32,685 bases of DNA, from NCBI GenBank assembly GCA_022360875.1, contig JAKSBZ010000242.1, positions 1 to 32,685 on the forward strand, read 5' to 3'. The stretch comes from Cytophagales bacterium (GTDB taxonomy: Bacteria > Bacteroidota > Bacteroidia > Cytophagales > Cyclobacteriaceae). Shown piece after piece: positions 15,282-22,503 of the stretch (positions are counted from its first letter, which is position 1; every line of letters begins with the position of its first letter). The notes under the pieces were generated by a model. It was not told the origin of the DNA and did no database searches. It saw only the letters and a program-made list of their open reading frames with translations. The position numbers and the translations under genes are program-made.

Positions 15282-15843
15282 ATGTATTTAAATAAATGTA
15301 AAATGTTCAGTATCGGACTCAGCAGCAGGTTGCAGAAACGTCCCGCAAGAGGTCCGTAGGTCCTGATTTTTTATTGTATACTTTTACTCAATTTATAAAT
15401 AAGTGACAGGATTTTGATTTATGTTTCCGTGATTTTTATCACTTAAGCTAAAAAATATTTTTTTTTCTTCTTAAAAAACTGTTTTAGTGTCGTTTTGTCA
15501 GGCTGGTGTTTTTTGAGCGTGGCCTTTTCCGGAAGGGGCCGGAGTAAAAAGATCACAAACAGAATATTTTGAAAAATCTGAGTTTGGCAACAACCGCTTT
15601 TTTAGTGGCCGGTGTGCAGAAGACCTTTATTTGGGTCAAGGCCACTGCTATGGCTTATTTATTAAACTTGCGATGCCCGGAAAAAGCATTTGTAAAGTCA
15701 GATTTTTTTAGAAAGGCTTATTTTTCTTTCAAATGTCGCAAACATTGTTCACTTAAAAAGTGTTTAGTATAGTTTGTTTTTTTGTTCAGTGGTCTGTTTT
15801 TTGTTCCAAATTTGGCAGTGTTTAGTGTGTAATTTTTAAATGT
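15282..15843. other. Gene-poor AT-rich region
   Basis: These 562 bases upstream of the M13 peptidase gene hold no gene I can support. A 67-codon frame at 15569-15772 has poor codon bias and no recognisable content. Near 15520-15540 a GGCC-rich self-complementary stretch occurs (GGCCTTTTCCGGAAGGGGCC, pairing with two G-T wobbles) but it has no loop. The peptidase promoter should lie in the left part. Confidence 0.4.
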
Positions 15844-15975
15844 ATGATTGTGTTGTCTCAGGAGATTGATTTGTCAGTTGATTTGATGTTGCTGGAGGGA
15901 GATGAGAATGAACTGGAGTTTCCCCCTGACAGCGAATTGCAAAAAGGCTTTTTGCTGGAAGAAGCTGAACAGTAA
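15844..15975 (+). CDS. Possible small acidic protein (43 residues)
   Basis: A short frame from ATG 15844 to TAA 15975 encodes an acidic peptide starting MIVLSQEIDLSVDLMLLEGD and ending LLEEAEQ. Its codons (TTG/CTG for Leu, GAG/GAA mixture) look like those of neighbouring real genes, unlike other frames in this gap. No ribosome-binding site is obvious. A palindrome (GCAAAAAG, G, CTTTTTGC at 15939-15955) lies within it. It could be a genuine small protein, a remnant of a decayed gene or chance. I recognise no family. Confidence 0.3.
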   Translation: MIVLSQEIDLSVDLMLLEGDENELEFPPDSELQKGFLLEEAEQ

Positions 15976-16064
15976 AAAGACTTCGGACGTCCCCAGTGCA
16001 AGGGGAATTTCTAGGGGCAAAAGCAGGATATGTTCTTGTTTTTGCCTTTTTTTTATTCCTTATT

Positions 16065-16817
16065 TTAGGCTTGTTCTTTTTCCGCGTTTTTCTCCAGCTC
16101 TTCCTTATCATCTTTTTTAGTTTTTCGCACGCTGTCGTTTGTTTTGTCGCTTTCCACCTGTCCGTCTTTCAGTCTGATAACTCGGTGGGCAAAGTTGGCA
16201 ATGTCGTCTTCATGAGTTACCATGATAATGGTGTTGCCTTTGTCGTGGAGCTCTTGAAACAATTTCATAATGTCGTAGGACGTTTTAGAATCCAGGTTTC
16301 CGGTTGGCTCGTCGGCCAGGATGATGCTTGGCTTGTTGACCAGCGCCCGCGCAATGGCAACACGCTGGCGCTGTCCTCCGGAGAGTTCGTTGGGCTTATG
16401 GTACGCTCTTTCTGCCAAGCCGACATTTCTGAGAGCCTCCATGGCGATTTCTTCTCTCACTTCCTTGTTGTAACCCGAGTAAATCAGCGGCAGAGCAACA
16501 TTCTCTAATGCGCTTGCACGGGGCAGCAAGTTGAAAGTCTGGAAAACAAAACCGATTTCTTTGTTTCTGACTGTTGCAAGCTCGTCTTCGCTCAGGTGGC
16601 TGACATTGTCTTGGTTGAGGAAATATTCGCCTTCGGAGGGCGTGTCCAGGCAGCCGATGATGTTCATAAGCGTGGACTTTCCAGAGCCAGAAGGCCCCAT
16701 AAAAGCCACGTATTCGCCTTGTTTGATGTCTATGGAAACAGAATGAAGCGCATGAATGGTTTCTACGCCCATTTTGTATACTTTGGAAATTTCTCGGGTT
16801 TTTATGAGTGTGGACAT
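16065..16817 (-). CDS. MacB/LolD-type ABC transporter ATP-binding protein
   Basis: This 250-residue ATPase would energise an inner-membrane ABC permease of the MacB/LolCDE/FtsE class. It shows Walker [10 protein letters not shown], the Q-loop VFQTFNLLP, signature LSGGQRQR, Walker [14 protein letters not shown] and the switch histidine in MVTHED. The phrase [14 protein letters not shown] and the Q-loop context are characteristic of the MacB/LolD group. After the ATPase domain come about 28 residues rich in Lys, Glu and Asp, an unusual charged tail. ATG 16817 is used; an in-frame TTG two codons upstream is less likely. No permease or membrane-fusion gene is adjacent in this window, so its partners must be encoded elsewhere. 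Confidence 0.93.
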   Translation of the reverse strand: MSTLIKTREISKVYKMGVETIHALHSVSIDIKQGEYVAFMGPSGSGKSTLMNIIGCLDTPSEGEYFLNQDNVSHLSEDELATVRNKEIGFVFQTFNLLPRASALENVALPLIYSGYNKEVREEIAMEALRNVGLAERAYHKPNELSGGQRQRVAIARALVNKPSIILADEPTGNLDSKTSYDIMKLFQELHDKGNTIIMVTHEDDIANFAHRVIRLKDGQVESDKTNDSVRKTKKDDKEELEKNAEKEQA

Positions 16818-17211
16818 ATCCAAAGGAAAAAATTATAGTTCGCTGAGTTGTGTTTTTCCGCCAGGGCGGCAATTCCATGTTTGTTGAGGCAATATACTTT
16901 CTGTAAAAGACTTTGCTAAGGACATATGTGACAGGCGGGATAAACGCGGGGTTCAGCGGTTCAAAAAGGGAAATCGGCTTGTGCGAATTGCATGTCAACT
17001 CAGTATGATAGTATGAGTTTTTTCCTTTGCGCTGAGTGGTGCCAACAGTTTCAATTGATTTGCTGTGATTGCATTTCTATTGTTTTTGTTGTAAAATAAC
17101 AGTGTGTCTAATGCGTTTTTTTAATCCCATAAAGAGAAGTTGGACAGGTTATGCTTGTCTTGTGGGGTTGATTGGGTAGAAGGCGTGCCGATATTTTTTC
17201 TGCTTAAAATT
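16818..17211. other. Divergent intergenic region, ABC ATPase / DnaQ-like gene
   Basis: These 394 bases separate two divergent genes. TTCCTTTG at 17022-17029 is one base off the Bacteroidota -7 box, but no TTTG or TTG lies about 19 bases upstream. I see no RNA gene, repeat or further coding sequence. Confidence 0.35.
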
Positions 17212-17784
17212 ATGCTTAACTGGTTTCGGTTTTTTAAGAAAAGAGCGGTCCTTTCTCCGGTTGTGGAAGAGTATATACAGATGCATTCTGTTCCTGTTCC
17301 TTATACGGTGGCCATCGATTCGCTGCGCTTGGTGTTTGTTTGCGCGGAGGCCGAAGGTGTCATTTTGAAGAAACTGGCCGCGGTTCCCATTGACTGCGGG
17401 GCCGTCGCTGTGAGTGACGTTCTGTCGCTGAATTTTGAGTCCTGCGAGTCCCGGAAGATTCAGGCTTCGAAACTTGAAGCCTTTCTTAAGGCGGCCAGCG
17501 GCGCTGTGCTGATGTGTTCGGATGCGGAATTTCCGATGCGCGCGCTCAACCGAACGCTTCAAAGCCTTTGCCAAACGCCTGTTCGAAACCGCGTTGTGGA
17601 TTATGTCCGGTGGAAGCGAGAACTTTCTGTCCGGTACGGGATGTTGTTGCCTGATGTCGGTTTTCGGTGCTGCCAGTTGAATTCTCCTCTAAGACGCGCA
17701 CTTCGGGATGCAGAAGAATATTTGCGCCTGACAAAGCGTATGACGCACAGTTGCCGGCCGATACTCTCTGATCTTTTGCCTTGA
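17212..17784 (+). CDS. DnaQ-like 3'-5' exonuclease fold, catalytically degenerate
   Basis: The 190-residue product aligns by eye with the DnaQ-like exonucleases of Bacteroidota, which also begin MLNWF followed by basic residues. Where active members have the DxE of motif I (VxDTETTGxDxKKDRILSIGAVAV), this one has VCAEAEG, so Asp becomes Cys44 and Glu46 is kept. In motif II the HNxxFD pattern becomes CSDAEFPMRALN, replacing Asp by Pro108. In motif III HRALxDA becomes RRALRDAEEYLRL, with His replaced by Arg and Asp166 kept. Three of five catalytic residues are therefore lost. Nuclease activity is unlikely; a binding or structural role is inferred. ATG 17212 is preferred to an upstream TTG-started extension because the family N terminus starts there. 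The alignment is manual. Confidence 0.6.
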   Translation: MLNWFRFFKKRAVLSPVVEEYIQMHSVPVPYTVAIDSLRLVFVCAEAEGVILKKLAAVPIDCGAVAVSDVLSLNFESCESRKIQASKLEAFLKAASGAVLMCSDAEFPMRALNRTLQSLCQTPVRNRVVDYVRWKRELSVRYGMLLPDVGFRCCQLNSPLRRALRDAEEYLRLTKRMTHSCRPILSDLLP

Positions 17785-18242
17785 ATGTAAAAAATTGTTG
17801 TTTGGAGGGGCATTGTGGCGACTCAAGGCTGTTTCTGCGGGAGGTGATTCTGCAAAGGCATTTTACAGAACTAATCAATTTTTTTCCTGGCTGCGCACTG
17901 TTTCGGTTGAAAGGTGCAAAAAGTTGACGGCGAATGGATTGATTTATAAAAAATAGTAGTAAATTTTGATTGCGTTTTCAGTGCTGCGCTATTGTAACGA
18001 AATGATTGTTTGCGGTTTTCGTTGTGAATTTTTTCTGGCTTTTTGATCGAATTGAGGAAATTGGTAGCAGTTGGAGCAAGCATTTCAGTTATTTTTTTAA
18101 TATTCTCATTTTTTAAAATCATTAAACACAAGCTTTTTGAGGTAATAAGCAATAGCGCAATGTGCTTAGTTAACGTGTATTTTTTTTTATTTTTTTATTG
18201 CTAAGGGTAAGAAAAGCTTTTGGCAAAAATCAAGTACTTCCA
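17785..18242. other. AT-rich intergenic region before the PorP/SprF gene
   Basis: These 458 bases contain no gene I can support. A 93-codon minus-strand frame at 17871-18152 has atypical, lysine- and asparagine-rich content, as expected of AT-rich noncoding DNA. A long T-run at about 18180-18197 precedes the leader of the next gene. No promoter with correct spacing was found. Confidence 0.4.
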
Positions 18243-19250
18243 ATGAAAAATAGTTTTTTCGCAACCCTGATTCTGCTTCTGGCATTTCAACTTGCGTCTC
18301 CGTCGGTTTTTGCGCAGCAGGATCCTTTGTTTACGTATTACACTTCTAATTCGACCTTGGTGAATCCGGCGATTGCTGGCAGCAACAAAACGCTGCATAT
18401 GATGGTGGTGCACCGTTCGCAGTGGATGGGGTTTAACGGGGCTCCTACAAGTTCTGTGTTTGCCTTCAGCACGCCCTTGTATCAGAAAGGACTTGGCGTA
18501 GGTGCTTCTTTTATTGATGACAGGATCGGGTATGTGCAGCAGATGTCATATTTTATGGATTTGTCTTACAGAATGGTGCTGAAAAAGAAGCTCACCAAGT
18601 CGATTAACTACATGAAGTCCGGGCGCAAGACTTTGCTCAGGACACAAAAGAAGCGCGAAGACGTGTACCTGTCGTTCGGTTTGAAGGCAGGGGTGGACAA
18701 TTTCAGAATTTTGAAAAGCCGTGTCAAAACTTCCCAGACCGGCGACAATTCTATTGCCGGTATGGTTAACGATGAAAAGCAGGCCAATTTCGGTTTCGGG
18801 CTGTATTTGTACAGTCCGTCATATTTTATCACTTTTTCTATTCCCCGGCTGGTAACAAGGAAAGTGTACGAAAAAGAGCTTATGCTTGAAAAGACCGATT
18901 ACCGCAGGATGCATTTCTATTTGGGAGGAGGTATAGTACGGCAGCTTTCGCCTTATTTCAAGGTGCGACCGACCATTATGACACGGTACGTGTACGGCAA
19001 TCCGCTGTCGGTGGATATGTCGCTGAATTTTTTGTATCAGGAAAAAGTATGGATGGGGCTGGGGTACCGCCTGAAAGACGCAATGTTCTTTAATTTGGAA
19101 TATTATATTACCGACACATTCAGAATAAGTTATTCCTATGATCTGACAACTACCTCACTTAATAAATTCAGTTACGGAACACATGAGGTTTCCTTGAATA
19201 TTGATTTGCGTTTGAAAAGAACACCTGGTTTCTGTAAGCGCTACTATTAA
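18243..19250 (+). CDS. PorP/SprF-family outer-membrane protein (type IX secretion/gliding)
   Basis: This 335-residue outer-membrane protein has a signal peptide (FFATLILLLAFQLASPSVFA, cleavage before QQDP). The mature N terminus QQDPLFTYYTSNSTLVNPAIAG and the RSQWMGFNGAP segment are the two hallmark regions of the PorP/SprF family. Members form 14-stranded-type barrels that work with the type IX secretion system, often anchoring or exporting particular adhesins. The rest shows alternating amphipathic strands, as in a barrel. ATG 18243 gives the correct signal peptide; a frame extension to 18198 has no support. SprF-like genes usually follow the gene of a large secreted partner, but none precedes this one. 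Confidence 0.9.
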   Translation: MKNSFFATLILLLAFQLASPSVFAQQDPLFTYYTSNSTLVNPAIAGSNKTLHMMVVHRSQWMGFNGAPTSSVFAFSTPLYQKGLGVGASFIDDRIGYVQQMSYFMDLSYRMVLKKKLTKSINYMKSGRKTLLRTQKKREDVYLSFGLKAGVDNFRILKSRVKTSQTGDNSIAGMVNDEKQANFGFGLYLYSPSYFITFSIPRLVTRKVYEKELMLEKTDYRRMHFYLGGGIVRQLSPYFKVRPTIMTRYVYGNPLSVDMSLNFLYQEKVWMGLGYRLKDAMFFNLEYYITDTFRISYSYDLTTTSLNKFSYGTHEVSLNIDLRLKRTPGFCKRYY

Positions 19251-19345
19251 ACCCGTATTAAAATCAGCAAATATTTTCCTTGGCCGGAACCGGAAATAAT
19301 GCGAATAAATGTAAATTAGGACAAAGACTTTGATCTAAGACTGAG

Positions 19346-19882
19346 ATGGAAAATAATATTATTCCTCAAGAATTTTTAAATGAAGAGGGAGAGCCAATGG
19401 GAGCTTGCCTGATGTGCGGTGAAAAGTTCAGGGAGGATTCGGTGTACACTGTAACGAAGGTGTACAAGAACTATCCAAGGCTGGATTCCTGCCAGCTTCT
19501 TTTCGAACATGCGGTTTGCCTTGACTGTGTGGAGAAGACTAAAGGGTCCCTTTCGGAAGCTTCGAAGCAGGCCCTGGAGGAGTACCAGCAGGCGAACGTA
19601 ACGGTGACGCCTGAAGCCTTGGAGCGATGGTCTGAGTGCTGTCTGTTTAGCGGTATCAGGCTTGCTGACGAGGAGGAGTACGCTTATTACGGCATTTTCG
19701 GAGGAGGGCAGATCATGGAAGGAACGTTCCCTTTTGCAGTCGGGCAGACGGCAATGGAGGAGATGTACGCTTTGCTTTCCGCTTCGACTAAAGAATTTCT
19801 GGATAATTTTATCGACAAGCATTTTTCGGGGCCGCCCGAATGGAAAGAACTGATGAAAGATTCTCCCGTGGTTTTGTTTTGA
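19346..19882 (+). CDS. Conserved-looking protein with paired CxxC motifs
   Basis: This 178-residue cytosolic protein has no signal peptide or membrane helix. It carries CLMCGE (Cys21, Cys24) and, 33 residues later, CLDC (Cys58, Cys61), the spacing of a zinc-binding treble-clef or zinc-ribbon-like unit. A further CC pair follows near residue 98. The middle and C-terminal parts are acidic, with helix-forming segments (ASKQALEEYQQANV and AMEEMYALLSASTKEFLDNFID). I do not recognise the family and assign no function. The ATG at 19346 follows a 95-base gap after the PorP/SprF gene; the tRNA cluster promoter starts about 90 bases beyond its stop. Confidence 0.7.
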   Translation: MENNIIPQEFLNEEGEPMGACLMCGEKFREDSVYTVTKVYKNYPRLDSCQLLFEHAVCLDCVEKTKGSLSEASKQALEEYQQANVTVTPEALERWSECCLFSGIRLADEEEYAYYGIFGGGQIMEGTFPFAVGQTAMEEMYALLSASTKEFLDNFIDKHFSGPPEWKELMKDSPVVLF

Positions 19883-19971
19883 GAGAAAAAAAATATCAGC
19901 CTGTAACTCGCACATCTTTAGAAAATTGGCTCTCGAGATGGCTAGGAGGCCGAAAAAAAGATTCTAAATGT

Positions 19972-20002
19972 TTTGCGAATTAAATATTATGTACCACCTT
20001 TG
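19972..20002 (+). promoter_or_regulatory. Bacteroidota-type promoter of the tRNA-Leu cluster
   Basis: A -33 element TTTG (19972-19975) is followed after exactly 19 bases by CACCTTTG (19995-20002). This differs from the Bacteroidota -7 consensus TAnnTTTG at one base. Transcription would begin near 20009, 18 bases before the first tRNA. Confidence 0.7.
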
Positions 20003-20026
20003 CAATCCCAAACGGGAACACAGTGA

Positions 20027-20111
20027 GCGGATATGGTGGAACTGGTAGACACGCTAGACTTAGGATCTAGTGCCGCAAGGCGTGGGGGTTCGACTCCCTC
20101 TATCCGCACCA
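20027..20111 (+). tRNA. tRNA-Leu (anticodon UAG), CCA encoded
   Basis: The acceptor stem GCGGATA pairs with TATCCGC. The anticodon stem CTAGA/TCTAG holds the loop CTTAGGA, giving anticodon UAG. The long variable arm (GCC-GCAA-GGC) is typical of tRNA-Leu, and the T-loop is GGTTCGACTCC. The gene is followed directly by CCA at 20109-20111, unlike the two downstream copies. It reads leucine codon CUA and, by wobble, other CUN codons. Confidence 0.97.
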
Positions 20112-20127
20112 AGTTGCTTCCGGGCGG

Positions 20128-20136
20128 TCTTTGACA
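20128..20136 (+). promoter_or_regulatory. boxA-like antitermination element
   Basis: TCTTTGACA, in the context GCGGTCTTTGACATACT, closely resembles the boxA element (TGCTCTTTAACA in E. coli) bound by NusB/NusE in stable-RNA leaders. It lies between the first and second tRNA rather than in an rRNA leader. The short site and manual match make this tentative. Confidence 0.35.
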
Positions 20137-20181
20137 TACTGAGAAAGAATGTGCCAGCAAAACACGTATGAATGATTTTAT

Positions 20182-20263
20182 GCGGATGTGGTGGAATTGG
20201 TAGACACGCAGTCTTCAGGCGGCTGTGCCTTCGGGCGTGGGGGTTCGACTCCCTTCATCCGCA
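20182..20263 (+). tRNA. tRNA-Leu (anticodon CAG)
   Basis: The acceptor stem GCGGATG pairs with CATCCGC. The anticodon stem CAGTC/GGCTG encloses TTCAGGC, giving anticodon CAG. The variable arm is GCC-TTCG-GGC. No CCA is encoded after discriminator A at 20263. It reads codon CUG. Confidence 0.96.
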
Positions 20264-20287
20264 CTCTTTTTAAAACATCATGTTTTC

Positions 20288-20369
20288 GCGGATATGGTGG
20301 AATTGGTAGACACGCTAGACTTAGGATCTAGTGCCGCAAGGCGTGGGGGTTCGACTCCCTCTATCCGCA
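20288..20369 (+). tRNA. tRNA-Leu (anticodon UAG), second copy
   Basis: It is identical to the first tRNA-Leu over 82 bases except for one base in the D-arm (GGAATTGG here, GGAACTGG in the first). The anticodon loop CTTAGGA gives UAG. No CCA is encoded; the discriminator A at 20369 is followed by CTTTTATTTT, which may act as a transcript end. Confidence 0.96.
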
Positions 20370-20588
20370 CTTTTATTTTCCTTTCTTAAAGAATTATTTT
20401 CTATTGTATTTCTGAATAGTTTTGATGGAGCAACCGTTTTGGCGCGCAGCGTTCGCAGTGCAGCGCAAAAGTTGTATCCAGGAAATATTTTATCTGAAGC
20501 ATTTTCGCGCTTGTGCGGATACACAGCTCAAGGAAATCAAATACTCACCAAAGGCTCCGGGCTTCCGGTGAGCAGCTGATGCGTTTCG

Positions 20589-21380
20589 TTATTTGATGGC
20601 CTCAAAAGATGTTCGGATTCCCTTGATCAGCGAAGCGCTGAATCCTTCGTATTCCATTTCGTTCAGTCCGGCAATAGTGCAGCCTTTCGGAGTGGTTACC
20701 TTGTCGATCTCCTCTTCCGGGTGGCGGTTGTTTTCAATAAGCAGTTTGCTGGCGCCCTTGGCTATCTGTGAGGCGATCAGGTGGGCTTTTTCGGCCGAAA
20801 AGCCAAGTTCGATGCCTCCCTGCGAGGCCGCGCGGATAAAACGCAGAGCGTAGGCTATGCCGCAGGCTCCAAGCACGGTGGCTGCGTTCATAAGGTCCTC
20901 GTCGATAAGCAGCACTTCCCCCAGTTTTTCAAATATTTCCAGCACGAGTTTCTGTTGCTCCTTCGTTCCGTTTTCTGTTGAAATGCAAGTCATGGATTCG
21001 CGGATGGCTATGGCCGTATTCGGCATGATGCGGAACAGTGGTTGCTCGCAGCCCAGAATTTCCTGCAGCTCTTTCAGCGAAACTCCTGAAGCCACCGAGA
21101 GAATTAGCTGGTCGGATTTCAGGCTGGGTTTGATTTCGGCCAGCACGCTTCCGATTTTGTAAGGTTTAAGAGCCAGTATGATTACTTGTGCGTTTCTTAT
21201 GGCTTCGGTATTGTCGTGTGTGGCCTTCATGCCCAGTTTCATCAGGTCCTCGAGTCCGTCTGCTTTCCGCCGGGTTACTGTGATTTGCCCGGCAGAGAGA
21301 GCTTTGGTTTCCAAAAGACCCAGGGCGATGGCGCTTCCGAGATTTCCACCCCCGATAATGGTGATTTTACTGTCGTTCAT
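20589..21380 (-). CDS. proC: Pyrroline-5-carboxylate reductase
   Basis: ProC reduces 1-pyrroline-5-carboxylate to L-proline with NAD(P)H, the last step of proline synthesis. The 263-residue product has the normal length. It has the N-terminal dinucleotide-binding IIGGGNLGSAIALGLL, an ILALKPYKIGSVLAEI segment, and FRIMPNTAIAIRESMT. In the C-terminal helical domain come GACGIAYALRFIRAASQGG and the family signature TTPKGCTIAGLNEMEYEGF (normally TSPGGTT-A-L). It ends IKGIRTSFEAIK. It converges on the tRNA cluster and has a plausible TACCTTTG promoter element 38 bases upstream of its ATG. Confidence 0.95.
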   Translation of the reverse strand: MNDSKITIIGGGNLGSAIALGLLETKALSAGQITVTRRKADGLEDLMKLGMKATHDNTEAIRNAQVIILALKPYKIGSVLAEIKPSLKSDQLILSVASGVSLKELQEILGCEQPLFRIMPNTAIAIRESMTCISTENGTKEQQKLVLEIFEKLGEVLLIDEDLMNAATVLGACGIAYALRFIRAASQGGIELGFSAEKAHLIASQIAKGASKLLIENNRHPEEEIDKVTTPKGCTIAGLNEMEYEGFSASLIKGIRTSFEAIK

Positions 21381-21417
21381 ATGATGTGTGTATTGTGGTG
21401 TAAAAATACAGTCTACC

Positions 21418-21425
21418 CAAAGGTA
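21418..21425 (-). promoter_or_regulatory. Probable proC promoter -7 box
   Basis: Read on the minus strand this is TACCTTTG, an exact match to TAnnTTTG, 38 bases upstream of the proC ATG. The expected -33 TTTG about 19 bases further upstream is poorly conserved, so confidence is moderate. Confidence 0.45.
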
Positions 21426-21666
21426 GGGGCTTGAAATTCTTTTGTGCTCATATTGAAGGTTATTTTTTGAATAATGTGATAAAACAAGTAAGCGGATTTG
21501 AAACTTGAATTTTTAATGTAATATTTATCGCTGTGGTTTTATTTTAAAGTAGGGTTAGTCTTTGTTATTATTAGTCAATAGGATGTGTAGTCAAGAAAAA
21601 ACTGATTGAAAGAAAGGTGACAATCCTCACTGAGTTGAATTAATAATGTAAGTATCTTTAGTAAAA

Positions 21667-21681
21667 CCCCGGTTGCCGGGG
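21667..21681 (+). other. GC-rich hairpin in the leader of the histidine phosphatase gene
   Basis: CCCCGG (21667-21672) and CCGGGG (21676-21681) pair perfectly around TTG, 26 bases upstream of the ATG at 21708. It stands out in AT-rich DNA and could affect translation or end an upstream transcript. No T-run follows. Confidence 0.45.
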
Positions 21682-21707
21682 CAGATCCAATGACAAACCG
21701 GTAGACA

Positions 21708-22430
21708 ATGCGCAAAACGACAAGCTTTTTTTTCTTTGTTTTTTTTGTTTTTTATGGATTATGTGCTCCCTGTTCTGGTCAGGAGATGGCTGAGCTGAGG
21801 AGATATTATGAAGAGCAGGAGAAGTCGCCTGCATTTAAGATTTTCCATGACTCTTCCCGTGTGTTGCAGCAGATTATTTTGCTCAGGCACGGCGAACCTG
21901 ATTTAAAGAAAGAAGGCTGGCGGAATAGAAGAGAGGCACTTAGTTTTATGCGCGCCTATGATTCCGTTGGGGTGAAACGCATTGTCAGAAAGCCTTTTGC
22001 GCTGCGAACGGGAACTGTGCGGCGTGTTTTCCACAGCAGCATGCAGCGGGCACGGCATACCGCCGAACAGCTTTTCTCAGAATACCAGTTGGAAGAAAGC
22101 GCCAGTTTTCGGGAATTTGAGCGCAAACCAATTGTTTTTTTCAATGTCCCCATGCCTACCTCTTTTTGGGTAGGGAGCTCCCGTTTTTTTTGGCTGATGG
22201 GGTTCAACAGCCATGGAATTGAGTCGGTGGGAGATGCGCGAAGACGCACCCGAATCAATGCCTATTTTATGTCAGAAATTTCCAAGAAAGAAAAGACTGT
22301 AGTGCTTGTCGCTCATGGCTTGCACAACCGGGAGCTGGCGCGCTATCTAAAACGGATGGGCTGGGAAATGGTGTACAACAGCGGCGATGAGTATTTGTCA
22401 TTTAAGATTCTGGCGAAGCCGGGAATTTAG
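21708..22430 (+). CDS. Exported histidine phosphatase (phosphoglycerate-mutase superfamily)
   Basis: This 240-residue product begins with a signal peptide (FFFFVFFVFYGLCAPCSG, cleavage about residue 24). The histidine-phosphatase signature LRHGEP has the nucleophile His61. The segment SSMQRARHTAE around residues 110-120 contributes phosphate-binding arginine, and VAHGLHNRE carries the second catalytic histidine (His203). It is probably an acid phosphatase acting in the periplasm or outside the cell; its substrate is unknown. The hydrophobic VPMPTSFWVG-to-FFWLMGFN stretch in the middle (about 148-166) is atypical. A GNAT acetyltransferase gene begins 73 bases after its stop on the same strand. 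Confidence 0.85.
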   Translation: MRKTTSFFFFVFFVFYGLCAPCSGQEMAELRRYYEEQEKSPAFKIFHDSSRVLQQIILLRHGEPDLKKEGWRNRREALSFMRAYDSVGVKRIVRKPFALRTGTVRRVFHSSMQRARHTAEQLFSEYQLEESASFREFERKPIVFFNVPMPTSFWVGSSRFFWLMGFNSHGIESVGDARRRTRINAYFMSEISKKEKTVVLVAHGLHNRELARYLKRMGWEMVYNSGDEYLSFKILAKPGI

Positions 22431-22503
22431 CTGGGAGGTATGCATGCTTTTTATTTTTATCCGGAGAATTTTTTAGGAGCGAATAGATTGGTGATTGCTT
22501 GTA

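Larger units (their letters stand above)
21381..21707. other. Divergent intergenic region, proC / histidine phosphatase
   Basis: These 327 bases hold the proC promoter element at 21418-21425 and the GC-rich hairpin at 21667-21681. TATCTTTA at 21653-21660 is one base off a -7 box on the plus strand, but the nearest TTG upstream is too close (15 bases). No gene is seen. Confidence 0.45.

Noticed and set aside
15569-15772. 67-codon plus-strand frame that begins like a signal peptide
   Set aside because: The hydrophobic start is weak, the rest is Lys/Cys/Phe-rich, and codon use does not match neighbours.
15990-16006. Small hairpin TCCCC/GGGGA downstream of the ABC ATPase gene
   Set aside because: Five-base stem without a T-run on the relevant strand; too weak to call a terminator.
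17871-18152. 93-codon minus-strand frame in the gap before the PorP/SprF gene
   Set aside because: Composition (Lys, Asn, Ile, Ser) follows AT-rich noncoding DNA and no start signal or homology is visible.
20027-20369. Attachment site of an integrated element at the tRNA-Leu cluster
   Set aside because: The repeated sequence is the whole tRNA gene, no integrase or element lies between or beside the copies, and the spacers are under 80 bases.
20331-20579. 82-codon plus-strand frame downstream of the tRNA cluster
   Set aside because: It begins inside the third tRNA gene and has no plausible start of its own.
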